Of a stretch of DNA of 64,000 nt, positions 18,756-31,260 are shown piece after piece. The notes below the pieces were generated by a model that searched no databases, had not been told where the DNA came from, and saw only the letters and a program-made list of their open reading frames with translations. This stretch comes from Kosakonia radicincitans DSM 16656 (lineage in GTDB: Bacteria > Pseudomonadota > Gammaproteobacteria > Enterobacterales > Enterobacteriaceae), in assembly GCF_000280495.2 (NCBI RefSeq), contig NZ_CP018016.1:1116001-1180000 (forward strand), written 5' to 3'. How positions within the stretch are numbered: the stretch's first letter is position 1; every line of letters begins with the position of its first letter. The translations under genes and the position numbers were made by a program.

Positions 18756-19869
18756 GCAGGGCGAAAGCCTCTTTCATGCGTTCTTCGCTGACCACAAAGG
18801 CGCGCAGTTTCTCATCGGCATCGAACCCTTTCGCCACCATGCCCTGGGGGTGGGTTGTAATCTGCCAGTTCAGATCGCGGCGGGCGGTTTCTCCGGCCAG
18901 ATGCAGCGGCATCAGCGGCGTTTTTACCTTCACCAGCATGGCAGGCAGCGCCAGTTGCGCGTTGTTGCCGAGCAGGTTTTTCGCAAGCGTAATGGCGCTG
19001 AGCTGGGCGGGTTGCAGGAAAGGCAGCACCCTGCCGTTGATCTCGGCGCAGTCGCCGAGTGCATAGATCTGTGGGTTGCTGGTTTGCAGCGCCGCATTAA
19101 CCACGATGCCACGGCGGGTTTCCACCCCGGCGGCTTGTACCAGCGACACTTCCGGCGACAGGCCCGTGGCGGCAATCACCACATCCGCCTCTACGCAGCG
19201 TTCGTCATCAAGCTGCGCACAAATGCCATTCGCGCTCGCCATCAGGTGTTGCAAACGGGAGGAGAGCAGCAGGCGCACACCCAGCGACGTCAGGCTATGT
19301 TGCAGGCGGCTACTGACTTCCGGCGGCATCAGCGAAGGCAGAATACTGGCGGCGTTATCCAGCAGCGTGACGGTTTTCCCGGTACGGCGAAAATCCATTG
19401 CCAGCTCGCAGCCAATCAACCCGGCACCGACAATCAGCACGCTGGCGGCATCGCGCAGCCTGTTTTCACAGGCGCGATACTCTTGCAGGCTGTTGAGCGT
19501 CAGCATGTGCTCGCGCCCCGGCAGCGGCGGAACGAAGGCTTTTGCCCCCGTCGCCAGTACCAGTTTGTCGTACTGCCACTGTTTATCGACGCTTTTCACC
19601 ACCTGCGCTTCAGCATCAATGGCGGTGATAACCGTGTGCGGGAACAGTCGCAGGTTAAATTGCTCGGCAAATTCTCCCGCCGGTTGGCGCAGCAAATCAT
19701 CGGCACTTTGCGCTTCGCTGATGACATGGCTGAGATCCGGTTTGTTGTACTCATCGATGCTGTCGGCGGCAATCAGCGTCAGCGGTACGGCGCTGTCGAG
19801 TTTACGGATGTTTTTCACCAGCGACCGGGCGGCGAAGCCCGATCCGATAATCACAATGCCTGCGCTCAT
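18736..19869 (-). CDS. norW: Flavorubredoxin reductase NorW
   Basis: A 377-residue FAD enzyme that passes electrons from NADH to the rubredoxin domain of NorV. The FAD-binding [16 protein letters not shown] is at the N-terminus, the NAD-binding [16 protein letters not shown] near residue 145, and the second FAD motif [10 protein letters not shown] near 270. Length equals E. coli NorW. It overlaps norV by 4 bases (ATGA), so the operon is norVW. Confidence 0.96.
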   Translation of the reverse strand: MSAGIVIIGSGFAARSLVKNIRKLDSAVPLTLIAADSIDEYNKPDLSHVISEAQSADDLLRQPAGEFAEQFNLRLFPHTVITAIDAEAQVVKSVDKQWQYDKLVLATGAKAFVPPLPGREHMLTLNSLQEYRACENRLRDAASVLIVGAGLIGCELAMDFRRTGKTVTLLDNAASILPSLMPPEVSSRLQHSLTSLGVRLLLSSRLQHLMASANGICAQLDDERCVEADVVIAATGLSPEVSLVQAAGVETRRGIVVNAALQTSNPQIYALGDCAEINGRVLPFLQPAQLSAITLAKNLLGNNAQLALPAMLVKVKTPLMPLHLAGETARRDLNWQITTHPQGMVAKGFDADEKLRAFVVSEERMKEAFALLKALAL

Positions 19870-21317
19870 TTTGCCTCCGTTGCCAGTTCGTCAAACACCT
19901 CTTTGCCTAAAGAACATTCCGGGCAGAGGAAGTTATCCGGTACCTCGCTCCACGGCGTTCCTGGCGCAACATCCTGCATTGGCTCGCCTTTTGCTGGATC
20001 GTAGATCCACTGGCAGACGCTGCACTGCATGCGCGGACCGAGTTCCGCAGCGGCTGCTGCGGCACAGGCACAGGCTTCCTGAGCTGCTGAGGAGGCCGGT
20101 TTTACCGCTTCCGGCAAAGGAGAGAGCGCCCACTGGCGGGCGATATCGCGCCCGTGCTGGCGGCACACTTCCAGCGCATCGATGTCCGGCCGCCATTTGG
20201 CTTTCAGGCTGACGGACATTTCAAACCCGGCATCCTGTAAGCGGGTGGAGAGACGATCTACCGCGCCGCCGCTCCAGCCGTGAGAGCCAAACGCGCTGGC
20301 GCGTTTGTTGCGAAAACGCAGGCCGGTGATCTCTTCGACCAGCCCGGCAATTTTCGGCATCATCACGTTATTCATGGTCGAGGTGCCAACCAGCACGCCT
20401 TTCGAGCGGAACACATTGGTGAGAATGTCGTTTTTATCGCTGCGGGCGACGTTAAAGATTTTCACCGCCACGCGTGGGTCAACTTCGTTAATGCCCTGCG
20501 CAATGGCGTCGGCCATCATGCGGGTGTTGTTGGACATGGTGTCGTAGAAAAGGGTGATGCGATCTTCCTGATAATCGGCCGCCCATTTCAGGTACAGTTC
20601 GACAATTTGCGTTGGGTTATCGCGCCACACCACGCCGTGCGAGGTGGCAATCATATCTACCGGCAGGTTAAAGCCGAGGATCTCGGTGATTTTCGGCGTC
20701 ACCAGGCGGCTGAATGGCGTCAGGATATTCGCGTAGTAGCGCTGGCACTGTTCGAACAGCTCCGCCTGATCCACTTCATCGTTAAACAGGCGTTCGTCGC
20801 AGTAGTGCTGGCCGAAAGCGTCATTGCTGAACAGTACGGCGTCGCCGGTCAGGTAGGTCATCATGCTGTCCGGCCAGTGCAGCATCGGCGTTTCAACGAA
20901 AATCAGCTGCTTGCCGTTGCCGATATCCAGCGTGTCGCCGGTTTTCACGACGTTAAAGTTCCACTCCGGGTGATGGTGATGGCCGGTGATCGAGTCGATC
21001 GCATTCGCCGTGCAGTAGATCGGCGTATGCGGGATGTGCGACATCAACTCGGTCAGCGCACCGGCGTGATCTTCTTCGGCATGGTTAATCACGATGTAGT
21101 CGATGCTTTGCAGATCGATCTCTGCGCTCAGGTTCTGCACAAACTCGCGGCTGAATTTGTGATCGACGGTATCGATCAGCACGTTTTTGCCTTCGCGGAT
21201 CAAATAGCTGTTGTAGCTGCTGCCTTTCAGCGTTTTGTATTCAGTACCGTGAAAATCACGCACTTCCCAGTCACGTTGCCCAACCCAGTGAATGTTGTTT
21301 TTTACATGAATAGCCAT
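19866..21317 (-). CDS. norV: Anaerobic nitric oxide reductase flavorubredoxin NorV
   Basis: A 483-residue cytoplasmic enzyme reducing NO to N2O under anoxia. The N-terminal beta-lactamase-like domain carries the di-iron site ([11 protein letters not shown] plus later His and Asp residues). A flavodoxin domain (about 250-400, [20 protein letters not shown]) and a C-terminal rubredoxin domain ([10 protein letters not shown] ... CPECSLGK) follow. Only a few residues differ in length from E. coli NorV (479), through a small Ala-rich linker before the rubredoxin domain ([17 protein letters not shown]). Confidence 0.96.
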   Translation of the reverse strand: MAIHVKNNIHWVGQRDWEVRDFHGTEYKTLKGSSYNSYLIREGKNVLIDTVDHKFSREFVQNLSAEIDLQSIDYIVINHAEEDHAGALTELMSHIPHTPIYCTANAIDSITGHHHHPEWNFNVVKTGDTLDIGNGKQLIFVETPMLHWPDSMMTYLTGDAVLFSNDAFGQHYCDERLFNDEVDQAELFEQCQRYYANILTPFSRLVTPKITEILGFNLPVDMIATSHGVVWRDNPTQIVELYLKWAADYQEDRITLFYDTMSNNTRMMADAIAQGINEVDPRVAVKIFNVARSDKNDILTNVFRSKGVLVGTSTMNNVMMPKIAGLVEEITGLRFRNKRASAFGSHGWSGGAVDRLSTRLQDAGFEMSVSLKAKWRPDIDALEVCRQHGRDIARQWALSPLPEAVKPASSAAQEACACAAAAAAELGPRMQCSVCQWIYDPAKGEPMQDVAPGTPWSEVPDNFLCPECSLGKEVFDELATEAK

Positions 21318-21360
21318 ATCAAATGTCCTGTACTTTTTTCAGTTCGATGTATGGCTAATA

Positions 21361-21375
21361 TCAAAGGCTATGCCA
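21361..21375 (-). promoter_or_regulatory. Sigma-54 promoter of norVW
   Basis: Read on the minus strand the site is TGGCAT-N5-TTGA, matching the -24/-12 pattern with one deviation in each element. It lies 43 bases upstream of the norV ATG and on the norV side of three NorR sites. Confidence 0.75.
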
Positions 21376-21430
21376 ACTTTTTAATTTATTGATTTTTATC
21401 ATTTTTAATGATTTTACTGAAAAAATTGCT

Positions 21431-21486
21431 GTCATTATGACTATGATATTTACAGTCAATATGACACCATGCATTGTCAAAAAGAC
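21431..21486. promoter_or_regulatory. Three NorR enhancer sites
   Basis: Three GT-N7-AC motifs are present: GTCATTATGAC (21431-21441), GTCAATATGAC (21455-21465) and GTCAAAAAGAC (21476-21486). Their spacing is 24 and 21 bp. E. coli has three such NorR sites in the norR-norV interval; the third here reaches to 12 bp before the norR start. Confidence 0.85.
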
Positions 21487-21498
21487 AGTGAGGTAAGC

Positions 21499-23013
21499 AT
21501 GAGTTTTTCGCTGAATGTGCTGGCAGGAATCGCCATTGAATTGCAGAGCGGTATCGGCCATGCGGATCGTTTCCAGCGGCTGATCGCCACGCTGCGCCAG
21601 GTGCTGGCGTGCGATGCCTCTGCGCTGCTGCGTTATGAGGCGCGGCAGTTTATCCCGCTGGCTATCGACGGGCTGGCGCAGGACGTACTCGGCAGGCGTT
21701 TTACGCTGGAAGGGCACCCAAGGCTGGAAGCGATTGCCCGCGCCGGGGATGTGGTGCGTTTTCCGGCCGATAGTGATTTGCCCGATCCTTATGATGGGCT
21801 GATCCCCGGCCAGGAGAGCCTGAAAGTGCACGCCTGCGTCGGGCTGCCGCTGTTTGCCGGACAGAACCTGATTGGCGCGCTGACGCTGGATGGTATGTCA
21901 CCGGATCAGTTCGACACCTTCAGCGACGAAGAGCTGCGACTGATTGCGGCGCTGGCGGCAGGGGCGTTGAACAACGCGCTGCTGATTGAGCAACTGGAGA
22001 GCCAGAATATGCTGCCCGGCGCACCCGCCGCGTTTGAGCCGGTGGCGCACAGCGAAATGATTGGTTTATCGCCCGGTATGGTGGCGCTGAAAAAAGAGAT
22101 CGATATTGTCGCCGCGTCCGATCTTAACGTGCTGATCAGCGGCGAAACCGGCACCGGGAAAGAGCTGGTGGCTAAGGCGATTCATGAAGGTTCCGCGCGG
22201 GCAGCCAGCCCGCTGGTTTATCTCAACTGTGCAGCGCTGCCGGAAAGCGTGGCCGAGAGTGAACTGTTCGGCCACGTGAAAGGGGCTTTTACCGGAGCCA
22301 TCAGCAATCGCAGCGGCAAGTTTGAGATGGCAGATAACGGCACGCTGTTTCTTGATGAGATCGGTGAATTGTCCCTCTCATTGCAGGCCAAGCTGCTGCG
22401 GGTCTTGCAGTATGGCGATCTGCAACGTGTCGGCGACGATCGCAGCCTGCGCGTGGATGTGCGCGTGCTGGCGGCGACGAACCGCGATCTGCGAGAAGAG
22501 GTACTGGCTGGCCGTTTTCGCGCCGATCTCTATCATCGTCTTAGCGTGTTTCCGTTGTCGGTGCCGCCGCTGCGTGAACGGGGCGACGATGTGGTGCTGC
22601 TGGCGGGTTACTTCTGCGAGCAGTGCCGTCTGCGTCTGGGTCTTGGCCGGGTGGCACTCAGCCCCGGCGCACGAACGCATTTACTCAGCTACGGCTGGCC
22701 GGGCAATGTGCGCGAGCTGGAACATGCCATTCACCGCGCGGTGATTCTGGCGCGCGGGACGCGCAACAGCGACGATGTGGTGCTGGAGGCGCGACATTTT
22801 GCCCTCAGCGATGAACAGACGCCGGTGGCACAAACCGCTTCGGCGTTACCGGCGGGGCAGAATCTGCGCGATGCCACTGAGGATTTCCAGCGGGCGCTGA
22901 TTGCCAGAACGCTTGAAGAGTGTGGGAGAAACTGGGCGGCCTGCGCCAGGACGCTGGAAATGGACGTCGCCAACCTGCACCGGCTGGCGAAACGTCTGGG
23001 GCTGAAGCGTTAA
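21499..23013 (+). CDS. norR: NO-responsive sigma-54 activator NorR
   Basis: A 504-residue enhancer-binding protein. The N-terminal GAF domain (about 1-170) holds the non-haem iron that senses NO. The central AAA+ domain has Walker A ([16 protein letters not shown]), the sigma-54 contact GAFTGA and Walker B ([12 protein letters not shown]). The C-terminal HTH is at about 470-504 ([25 protein letters not shown], given in part). The start [16 protein letters not shown] agrees with E. coli NorR, rather than the in-frame ATG at 21469 which lies among NorR sites. It ends 4 bases into the opposing gutQ end. Confidence 0.96.
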   Translation: MSFSLNVLAGIAIELQSGIGHADRFQRLIATLRQVLACDASALLRYEARQFIPLAIDGLAQDVLGRRFTLEGHPRLEAIARAGDVVRFPADSDLPDPYDGLIPGQESLKVHACVGLPLFAGQNLIGALTLDGMSPDQFDTFSDEELRLIAALAAGALNNALLIEQLESQNMLPGAPAAFEPVAHSEMIGLSPGMVALKKEIDIVAASDLNVLISGETGTGKELVAKAIHEGSARAASPLVYLNCAALPESVAESELFGHVKGAFTGAISNRSGKFEMADNGTLFLDEIGELSLSLQAKLLRVLQYGDLQRVGDDRSLRVDVRVLAATNRDLREEVLAGRFRADLYHRLSVFPLSVPPLRERGDDVVLLAGYFCEQCRLRLGLGRVALSPGARTHLLSYGWPGNVRELEHAIHRAVILARGTRNSDDVVLEARHFALSDEQTPVAQTASALPAGQNLRDATEDFQRALIARTLEECGRNWAACARTLEMDVANLHRLAKRLGLKR

Positions 23014-23975
23014 AGAATACCGGCCTGATAGAAATCCTGCAGGTTGATGGCGCCCACCAGAATTCCCGCGTCATCCACCACCGGGGCGGCGGCGATTTTA
23101 CGCTGCATCAGGCGCTCTTTGGCATCCACTGCGCGGCTGTTGGCGTCTAAGGTGATGCCGCCGTGCGTCATCGCTTCACTGACGGCGGTGGTTAACGCGC
23201 CGCCTGCCACCAGCCAGCGACGCAGATCGCCATCGGTAAAGACGCCTTTAACCTGGCGTTGTCCATCGCAAACGGCAACCAGGCCTAAACCGGTGCGGCT
23301 TAGCTCCAGCATCGCCTCCATCACGCTGGTCGTCAGTTGCACCTGCGGGATCTGCTCCTCTTTGCGCATCAGATGATGCACTTTATTCAGCAGCCGCGCG
23401 CCGAGCGCGCCTGCCGGATGCGAGCGGGCAAAATCCTCTTCGTCAAAGCCGCGCGCCTGCATCACCGACATCGCCAGCGCGTCACCCATCATCAGCGTCG
23501 TGACGGTACTGGAGGTCGGCGCCAGATGCATCGGGCAGGCTTCACGTTCAACGGAGATATCCAGCACTGCGTCAGCGGCGAGCGCCAACGGCGAGCGCGG
23601 TTTGCCGGTCATCGCCAGCAGGGCGACGGATTTCTCCGCCAGCCGCGGTAGGATCAGATCCAACTCCTTTGCCGAACCGGAGTAGGAGATAAACAGCATC
23701 ACGTCGCGGCTTTCAATCATGCCCAGATCGCCATGTAGCGCTTCCGCCGGATGAACAAAAAAAGCCGGAGTGCCGGTGCTGGCAAAGGTGGCGGCGATTT
23801 TTTTGCCGATATGACCAGACTTGCCAATGCCGGAAACAATCACTTTACCTTCGCACTTCAGCACCGTTTCGGCGGCTCGCACGAAAGCCTCTCCGAGCCT
23901 CTCCGGCAGGCGGCTTGCTTCCTGAAGCTCCAGTAACAGGGTCTGACGCCCGGCATTAATTAACGACTCACTCAT
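23010..23975 (-). CDS. gutQ: D-arabinose 5-phosphate isomerase GutQ
   Basis: A 321-residue isomerase converting ribulose 5-phosphate to arabinose 5-phosphate. The SIS domain is at about 30-170 ([26 protein letters not shown], in part; [11 protein letters not shown]) and two CBS domains fill the C-terminus (residues 205-320). The start [14 protein letters not shown] matches E. coli GutQ and overlaps srlR by 8 bases. It is the last gene of the sorbitol operon. Confidence 0.95.
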   Translation of the reverse strand: MSESLINAGRQTLLLELQEASRLPERLGEAFVRAAETVLKCEGKVIVSGIGKSGHIGKKIAATFASTGTPAFFVHPAEALHGDLGMIESRDVMLFISYSGSAKELDLILPRLAEKSVALLAMTGKPRSPLALAADAVLDISVEREACPMHLAPTSSTVTTLMMGDALAMSVMQARGFDEEDFARSHPAGALGARLLNKVHHLMRKEEQIPQVQLTTSVMEAMLELSRTGLGLVAVCDGQRQVKGVFTDGDLRRWLVAGGALTTAVSEAMTHGGITLDANSRAVDAKERLMQRKIAAAPVVDDAGILVGAINLQDFYQAGIL

Positions 23976-24741
23976 GATCTTCTCCGGCAATGATCACCTC
24001 GACGCCTTTGGCTTCCAGCGCGGCGCGAACGTCTGACGGGATCCCGGCGTCGGTGATCAATTTATTGACGCTTTCCAGGCTGCACACCACGTTCGGGCTT
24101 TTGCGGCCAAACTTCGATGAGTCGGCCATCAGAATCACTTCCCGCGCGGCGTTGCACATCGCTTTGCTGACGGTGAACACTTCGTTGAAGGTGGTGACGC
24201 CCGCGTTCAGATCGATGCCGTCCGTGCCCATAAACAGCTTGTCGAAGCTGAAATGGTCAAAGGCGTTTTCCGCCAGTTGGCCGTGAAACGAGGCGGATTT
24301 TTTGCGGAAGGTGCCGCCGGGCATCAGGATGGTCTGCTCGTTATCCAGTTCCGATAACGCGTTGACGATGTGCAGGCTGTTAGTCATCACCGTGATGTTA
24401 TTGAAGTGGCTGAGCAGCGGCACCATCTGCAAAACGGTGCTGCCCGCGTCGAGGATGATCGAGTCGCCGTCATGAATATAGGTGACCGCTTTTTCGGCAA
24501 TCAGCCCCTTTTGTACGGTGTTGATCAGCGTTTTGTGATCGATAGGGGGATCGGCTTCGTCTTTATTGAGCACCACGCCGCCATAGGTGCGGATCACCGC
24601 GCCGGAATGCTCCAGCGCGACCAAATCCTTACGTATGGTCGTCCCTGTGGTGTCGAAGTATGCTGACAGCTCTTCAACAGAACACTTTCCCTGCTTTTGC
24701 AGATGCTCAAGAATAGCCGCCTGACGCTGACGTGGTTTCAT
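23968..24741 (-). CDS. srlR: Sorbitol operon repressor SrlR
   Basis: A 257-residue DeoR-family repressor of the srl (gut) genes, also called GutR. The HTH lies at about 18-45 ([25 protein letters not shown], in part) and a DeoR sugar-phosphate-binding domain follows ([32 protein letters not shown]). It resembles E. coli SrlR in length and sequence and lies between gutM and gutQ. Confidence 0.95.
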   Translation of the reverse strand: MKPRQRQAAILEHLQKQGKCSVEELSAYFDTTGTTIRKDLVALEHSGAVIRTYGGVVLNKDEADPPIDHKTLINTVQKGLIAEKAVTYIHDGDSIILDAGSTVLQMVPLLSHFNNITVMTNSLHIVNALSELDNEQTILMPGGTFRKKSASFHGQLAENAFDHFSFDKLFMGTDGIDLNAGVTTFNEVFTVSKAMCNAAREVILMADSSKFGRKSPNVVCSLESVNKLITDAGIPSDVRAALEAKGVEVIIAGEDHE

Positions 24742-24811
24742 AGGCGCTGATATCCTGCGTTACGTTGCGAAATGATAATTTCGCAAGCTAATAGCGTTCA
24801 CAACGAAATTA

Positions 24812-25168
24812 TCAATGTTTCATTTTAAGCGCTAATGATAGAGCATTCTGACAGGCTGGATCATGGGGAAAGATCACATCAGGCTCTAATTCCTCTCTTT
24901 TCACACCGATTAAATGGTTGATTTTTGCCGGGCGGGCGAAAACCGTAATGCCGCGCATCAGCAGCGTATCGCAAACGCAGTCCTGCTTATCAAAAGCGAT
25001 GGCGAGAACGACGCGGGGTTTAAAGCGCCCGCCGGAGCGGCCAACGCCGACGCGTCCGCGCTGGCACAACGCGTCGAACGCCCGGTTGAACTGGCGGATT
25101 TGCCAGCCGCCAAGCGCTAGCTGGCTGAGCCAGGCGATGGCGGCGACGGTAATCAGGGCTGAAACCAT
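24812..25168 (-). CDS. gutM: Sorbitol operon activator GutM
   Basis: A 118-residue protein that activates the sorbitol operon in E. coli (SrlM/GutM, 119 residues). The N-terminus is hydrophobic (ALITVAAIAWLSQLALGGWQ, one possible membrane segment), followed by RFKPRVVLAIAFD and ITVFARPAKINHLIGV. It lies between srlD and srlR as in E. coli, with a hairpin before it that may reduce read-through. Confidence 0.92.
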   Translation of the reverse strand: MVSALITVAAIAWLSQLALGGWQIRQFNRAFDALCQRGRVGVGRSGGRFKPRVVLAIAFDKQDCVCDTLLMRGITVFARPAKINHLIGVKREELEPDVIFPHDPACQNALSLALKMKH

Positions 25169-25200
25169 TCTGTCCTCCTTTATTGTTGCGTCAGGGTAAC

Positions 25201-25278
25201 GCCTTATCCGGCCTGCGACGTTTCGCTTTCAGACAGTACGCACAGGCCTGTAAGCAAAGCGCCATCAGATGATGGCGC
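25201..25278 (-). terminator. REP sequence and hairpin between srlD and gutM
   Basis: GCCTTATCCGGCCTGCGAC (25201-25219) is a REP-type half. GCGCCATC-N4-GATGGCGC (25259-25278) is a perfect 8-bp stem whose minus-strand copy is followed by TTTGCTT. It probably attenuates transcription from srlAEBD into gutM-srlR-gutQ. Confidence 0.7.
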
Positions 25279-25286
25279 ATGCATTG

Positions 25287-26066
25287 TCAGAACATCACCT
25301 GGCCGCCGGTCACGTTAATCGACTGCCCGGTGCAGTAAGAGGCTTTCGGGCTGGCGTAAAACATCAGCACATTCAGCACGTCCTGATAGTCGCAGCCGCG
25401 TTTCAGCGGCACTTTGTCGATGTAGTACTGCTCAACCTCGTCAGCCGCAATGCCCAGTTTGCTGGCGTATTGCGGGATAAGTGACTGGAACATCGGCGAT
25501 TTCAACAGGTTGCCCAGCATCAGCGAATGTACCGTAATGCCATATTCCGCCAGATCCAGCGCCAGCGACTGGGTTAAGCCGACGCCGCCGAATTTTGCCG
25601 CGCTGTAGCCGGAATTGTGTTTGCTGCCCACTTTGCCGGATTTTGAGTTGATCTGGATAATGCGCCCCTGAATACCGTCGCGAATCATCAATTTGGCGAA
25701 TTCGCGTGCGCAGAGGAAATAGCCAACCAGGTTGACCTGTAGCGAGCGGTCAAAATCCCCCAGCGCAAAATCGCTGATAAAAGCCGCCTTGGCGATGCCG
25801 GCGCTGTAGACCAGCAGATCTGCACGGCCAAAAATTTCGTCCACGCCGCGCGCCAGAGCCAGCACGCTGTGTTCGCTGGTGGCATCCGCGCCAAAGCCGT
25901 AGGCCATCCCTTCGCCAAACTCGCTGTTGATCTCCTGGGCGACATTCGCCGCTTTATCACTCTGAATATCCACTACCGCCACGCGGTATCCTTCTGCGGC
26001 AAGCCCACGGCACAGGAACGCCCCGAGGGTTTGTCCTCCGCCAATGACTACGGCAACCTGTTTCAT
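25287..26066 (-). CDS. srlD: Sorbitol-6-phosphate 2-dehydrogenase SrlD
   Basis: A 259-residue short-chain dehydrogenase oxidising sorbitol 6-phosphate to fructose 6-phosphate with NAD. The cofactor loop is VVIGGGQTLGAFLCRGLA. Catalytic Ser is in QINSKSGK, and the YxxxK pair is in YSAAKFGG. Length equals E. coli SrlD. It is 17 bases after srlB. Confidence 0.97.
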   Translation of the reverse strand: MKQVAVVIGGGQTLGAFLCRGLAAEGYRVAVVDIQSDKAANVAQEINSEFGEGMAYGFGADATSEHSVLALARGVDEIFGRADLLVYSAGIAKAAFISDFALGDFDRSLQVNLVGYFLCAREFAKLMIRDGIQGRIIQINSKSGKVGSKHNSGYSAAKFGGVGLTQSLALDLAEYGITVHSLMLGNLLKSPMFQSLIPQYASKLGIAADEVEQYYIDKVPLKRGCDYQDVLNVLMFYASPKASYCTGQSINVTGGQVMF

Positions 26067-26083
26067 ACTCTTCTCCTTACGAC

Positions 26084-26446
26084 TTAAGCGACAAATTTCA
26101 AAATGCAGCCGGGGGCGATAGTGTCCGGCACCGGGCCTGCGACATGTACCGTTCCGGGGTATTCCGCCTGCGTTTGCCCATCAAAACGCAGGGTGATATG
26201 GCCAAGCTCACGTAAATTCTGTTCGGCGACGTCGCCAACGGCGGTGACCGGGTAATGTTGTTCGCCAAGCTCGAATTGCGCGCCGGGTAGCAGTGCGCCG
26301 CTAAGCGCACCGTGGTTATGGATAAAACAGAACTCGGCAACATCGGCGGGCGCACCTTCCCTGAATGTAATCAGCATGTTGTCACTGAGCGCATCCGCTG
26401 CGCTGTCGCCAATGCGGGTAATGGTGGTTTGATAAATAACGCTCAT
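26084..26446 (-). CDS. srlB: Sorbitol PTS enzyme IIA SrlB
   Basis: A 120-residue IIA(Gut) protein that accepts phosphate from HPr and gives it to the IIB domain. The phospho-His is in FCIHNHGAL. It is slightly shorter than E. coli SrlB (123). It lies 9 bases after srlE in the srlAEBD operon. Confidence 0.95.
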   Translation of the reverse strand: MSVIYQTTITRIGDSAADALSDNMLITFREGAPADVAEFCFIHNHGALSGALLPGAQFELGEQHYPVTAVGDVAEQNLRELGHITLRFDGQTQAEYPGTVHVAGPVPDTIAPGCILKFVA

Positions 26447-26455
26447 GACAGCTCC

Positions 26456-28245
<1,790 letters not shown>

Positions 28246-29328
28246 ATGTTGAAGCGTTATTACGCAGCGTTGCTGCCTGCGTTTGTTGTGCTCTGCGCCT
28301 GTAGCAGTAAACCCCAGCTTGCCGAAACCCCTCAAACCGTATCACCTAAGCCTTCCGGCGGTTTTCTGCTGGAGCCGCAGCATTCGGTAGTGATGACCGG
28401 CGGCGACTTCGCCAATAATCCGGCCGCTGAACAATTCATCGATATGATGGTGAGTAAGCACGGTTTTGACCGCCAGCAACTGCACGAAATTCTGTCGCAG
28501 GCGAAACGTCTGGACTACGTGCTGCGCCTGATGGATAAACAGGCGCCGATATACACCGGGCCGACGGGGCCGAATGGCGCCTGGCTGCGCTATCGCAAAC
28601 AGTTCATTACCCCGGATAACGTGCAAAACGGCGTGGCGTTCTGGAACCAGTACGAAGATGCGCTCAATCGCGCGTGGATGGTCTATGGCGTACCGCCGGA
28701 AATCATCGTCGGCATTATTGGCGTGGAAACGCGCTGGGGCCGTGTAATGGGCAAAACCCGTATTCTGGATGGTCTGGCGACGCTGGCCTTTGCTTATCCG
28801 CGCCGCGCGCAATACTTTGCCAGCGAACTGGAAACCTTCCTGCTGATGGCGCGCGATGAGAGTGATGATCCGCTCGATTTGAAAGGTTCTTTCGCCGGAG
28901 CAATGGGTTACGGCCAGTTTATGCCTTCCTCCTATAAAGAGTTTGCCGTTGATTTTAATGGTGATGGTCACATCAACCTGTGGGATCCGGTCGATGCCAT
29001 CGGCAGCGTGGCGAACTACTTCAAACAGCACGGCTGGGTGAAAGGCGATCTGGTGGCCGTTCCGGCCAACGGCCAGGCGCCGGGGCTGGAGAATGGCTTT
29101 AAAACCAACTACAGCGTCGGACAGCTGGCGGCGGCAGGTTTAACGCCGCAGCAGCCGCTGGGCAATCATCAACAGGCCAGCCTGCTGCGCCTGGATATTG
29201 GTACTGGTTATGAATACTGGTACGGGTTGCCGAACTTCTACACCATCACCCGCTATAACCACAGCACCCACTACGCGATGGCGGTCTGGCAGCTCGGCCA
29301 GGCTGTAGCGTTAGCGCGCGTGCGCTGA
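28246..29328 (+). CDS. mltB: Membrane-bound lytic murein transglycosylase B
   Basis: A 360-residue outer-membrane lipoprotein that cleaves peptidoglycan glycan strands, forming 1,6-anhydromuropeptides. The signal peptide ends in the lipobox LCAC with the lipidated Cys19. The catalytic Glu is in GVETRWGRVMGK, and family motifs AMGYGQFMPSSY and DGHINLWDPVDAIGSVANYF (in part) follow. It matches E. coli MltB (361) throughout. The stop is 20 bases before the left copy of a repeat that contains a terminator. Confidence 0.96.
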   Translation: MLKRYYAALLPAFVVLCACSSKPQLAETPQTVSPKPSGGFLLEPQHSVVMTGGDFANNPAAEQFIDMMVSKHGFDRQQLHEILSQAKRLDYVLRLMDKQAPIYTGPTGPNGAWLRYRKQFITPDNVQNGVAFWNQYEDALNRAWMVYGVPPEIIVGIIGVETRWGRVMGKTRILDGLATLAFAYPRRAQYFASELETFLLMARDESDDPLDLKGSFAGAMGYGQFMPSSYKEFAVDFNGDGHINLWDPVDAIGSVANYFKQHGWVKGDLVAVPANGQAPGLENGFKTNYSVGQLAAAGLTPQQPLGNHQQASLLRLDIGTGYEYWYGLPNFYTITRYNHSTHYAMAVWQLGQAVALARVR

Positions 29329-29347
29329 TCCCTTCCCCTTCTGCGGG

Positions 29348-29400
29348 CTGTCTCTTATACACAAATCCCTGATGTGGTCGTCAGGGATTTTTTTGAACCT
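29348..29400 (+). repeat. Left 53-bp direct repeat: IS50-end-like 19-mer plus terminator
   Basis: The first 19 bases, CTGTCTCTTATACACAAAT, match the IS50 outside end (CTGACTCTTATACACAAGT) at 17 positions. The rest is a rho-independent terminator: AAATCCCTGA-N8-TCAGGGATTT followed by T-residues, suited to end mltB. A second copy at 36679-36731 has 49 of 53 identical bases in the same orientation. Confidence 0.85.
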
Positions 29401-29681
29401 GACACGGGCAACGCCGGACATCCGCAAAAGAATTATCTGATTTAAAATTTTATCCTCCCCATATTTGCGAGCGCTATCACGTTAATTAGCGTGAAAAGTG
29501 TGATCTGCGCTGGAAATATCTCTTAGATTCCCCTTCTTGTCTTATTCTCTGTCCGGAAGGCAGGACACGATTTAGTATTGTCGTTATTTCAATGCCCTCT
29601 TATATTTATCATCACGGATTGCAAGTGGAGCTTATGTGTTCAGAGCTTCTTAATTATTTTTAATCTGCGTAAGGGTAAATA
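29401..29681 (+). promoter_or_regulatory. Upstream region of the sugar-island regulator
   Basis: This AT-rich 281-bp stretch has no gene. It holds TCACG-N8-CGTGA (29477-29494), a palindromic candidate operator, and AAGTGTGATCT just after it, a CRP-like half-site. The Shine-Dalgarno AAGGG is 8 bases before the regulator ATG. Confidence 0.35.
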
Positions 29682-31235
29682 ATGCAAATGATTACCTCGC
29701 GACAAAACAGATTATTGAAATTCCTTCTTCCACGAAGGGAATTTATTACCTTGTTAAAAATCGCTGAATACTTAAATGTTTCGGAAAAAACCATTCAACG
29801 CGATTTCCGAATGCTGGAGCCGTGGCTAGCAGAATGGAGTATTCGCATAAATAAACGTGCCGGTGCCGGGGTCATGTTAAGCGCAGATAATATAACGGAC
29901 CTGTTGCATCTTGAGCAGCTACTTAGTGTGGAAGGTGACGATACCGATGGCATGATGAACAATTCCCGGCGAGTGAAAATAGCCTCACAATTATTAAGCG
30001 AAACGCCACATGAAACGTCCATCAGCAAATTGTCAGAACGCTATTTTATCAGCAATGCTTCAATCGTTAACGATCTGAAAGTGATTGAATCCTGGATTGC
30101 TCCGCTGGGATTGACGTTGATTCGTAGCCAGAGCGGAACGCATATCGAAGGCAGCGAAAGTAGTGTGCGTCAGGCAATGGCATCGCTGATTAATGGCATC
30201 ATTAACCATAACGAACCGGGCAGCGTGATCTATTCCCGCCTCGACCCGGGAAGTTATAACGCGCTGGTCCATTATTTTGGCGAAGAAGACGTTTTATTCG
30301 TTCAGTCATTATTACAGGAGATGGAAAACGATCTCTGCTGGTCGCTGGGCGAGCCGTATTACGTCAATATTTTTACTCATATCCTGATCATGATGTACCG
30401 TATTACGCGCGGCAATGCGCTGCCGAAAAAGGACGATAACGCCAGCGTCTTCGATGAAAACATCTTTTCTGTTGCCAGCCGCATGATTCAGCGTATCGAA
30501 ACACGCATTGCCCATCCGCTGCCGGAAGACGAAGTTTGGTTTATTTATCAATATATTATCTCTTCCGGTGTGGTCATCGAAGAGCATAACGACGTCAGCG
30601 TGATTGGCCATATGCACTCCAGCGATGAGGCCCGGCTGATTACCTGCCGGCTTATCGCAACCTTCGCCGATATGGTCGACAGTGATTTTAGCCAGGACAT
30701 CGCGCTGTACGACGGGCTACTGATTCACATTAAGCCATTGATTAACCGTCTCAATTACCAGATTTGCATTCGTAACCCGCTGCTGGACGATATCAAAGGC
30801 GAGTTACAGGACGTCTGGCGGCTGACCCAGTGTGCGGTGAACCGGGTGTTCAGCGGCTGGGGCGAGCAGGCGGTATCGGAAGATGAAGTCGGCTATTTAA
30901 CCGTGCATTTCCAGGCGGCGATGGAGCGACAGATTGCCCGTAAGCGCGTACTGCTGGTCTGTTCGACGGGTGTCGGAACCTCGCATCTGCTGAAAAGCCG
31001 CATTCTGCGCGCCTTCCCGGACTGGACCATCGTTGGCGTGGTTTCTGCGGGGAGCTTGCCGTCGGTACTGACAGAAGATATTGAACTGGTTGTCTCGACG
31101 ATCAATCTGCCGGCCATTGCTCTGCCAGTGGTATACGTCACCGCTTTTTTTAATGACGCCGATATTAAGCGCGTGACGGAAACGATTATTACGGAAAAAT
31201 TGCATCGTGCGACGTCTCTGGTCGTCGAACATTAA
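29682..31235 (+). CDS. PRD-containing antiterminator/activator, BglG-MtlR family
   Basis: A 517-residue regulator of the following PTS operon. The N-terminal HTH is at about 18-50 (REFITLLKIAEYLNVSEKTI), a second HTH about 110-135 (TSISKLSERYFISNASIVND). Two PTS regulation domains lie at about 190-300 and 310-410. A C-terminal GatB-like IIB domain starts at about 425 with the phospho-Cys loop VCSTGVGTSHLL. There is no C-terminal IIA domain. Phosphorylation of PRD His residues by the PTS should report sugar supply. It is transcribed in the same direction as the PTS genes, 25 bases upstream of IIA. Confidence 0.88.
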   Translation: MQMITSRQNRLLKFLLPRREFITLLKIAEYLNVSEKTIQRDFRMLEPWLAEWSIRINKRAGAGVMLSADNITDLLHLEQLLSVEGDDTDGMMNNSRRVKIASQLLSETPHETSISKLSERYFISNASIVNDLKVIESWIAPLGLTLIRSQSGTHIEGSESSVRQAMASLINGIINHNEPGSVIYSRLDPGSYNALVHYFGEEDVLFVQSLLQEMENDLCWSLGEPYYVNIFTHILIMMYRITRGNALPKKDDNASVFDENIFSVASRMIQRIETRIAHPLPEDEVWFIYQYIISSGVVIEEHNDVSVIGHMHSSDEARLITCRLIATFADMVDSDFSQDIALYDGLLIHIKPLINRLNYQICIRNPLLDDIKGELQDVWRLTQCAVNRVFSGWGEQAVSEDEVGYLTVHFQAAMERQIARKRVLLVCSTGVGTSHLLKSRILRAFPDWTIVGVVSAGSLPSVLTEDIELVVSTINLPAIALPVVYVTAFFNDADIKRVTETIITEKLHRATSLVVEH

Positions 31236-31260
31236 TATCTGAATCCATGAGGTATGTTTA

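Noticed and set aside
19866..21317. Frameshift or fusion in norV because it is slightly longer than in E. coli
   Set aside because: The extra residues are an Ala-rich linker before the rubredoxin domain; all domains are in one frame.
29348..29366. Sequencing-adapter contamination at the mosaic-end-like sequence
   Set aside because: The last three bases differ from the adapter sequence, and a diverged second copy with the same following terminator exists at 36679. It is kept as a caveat only.
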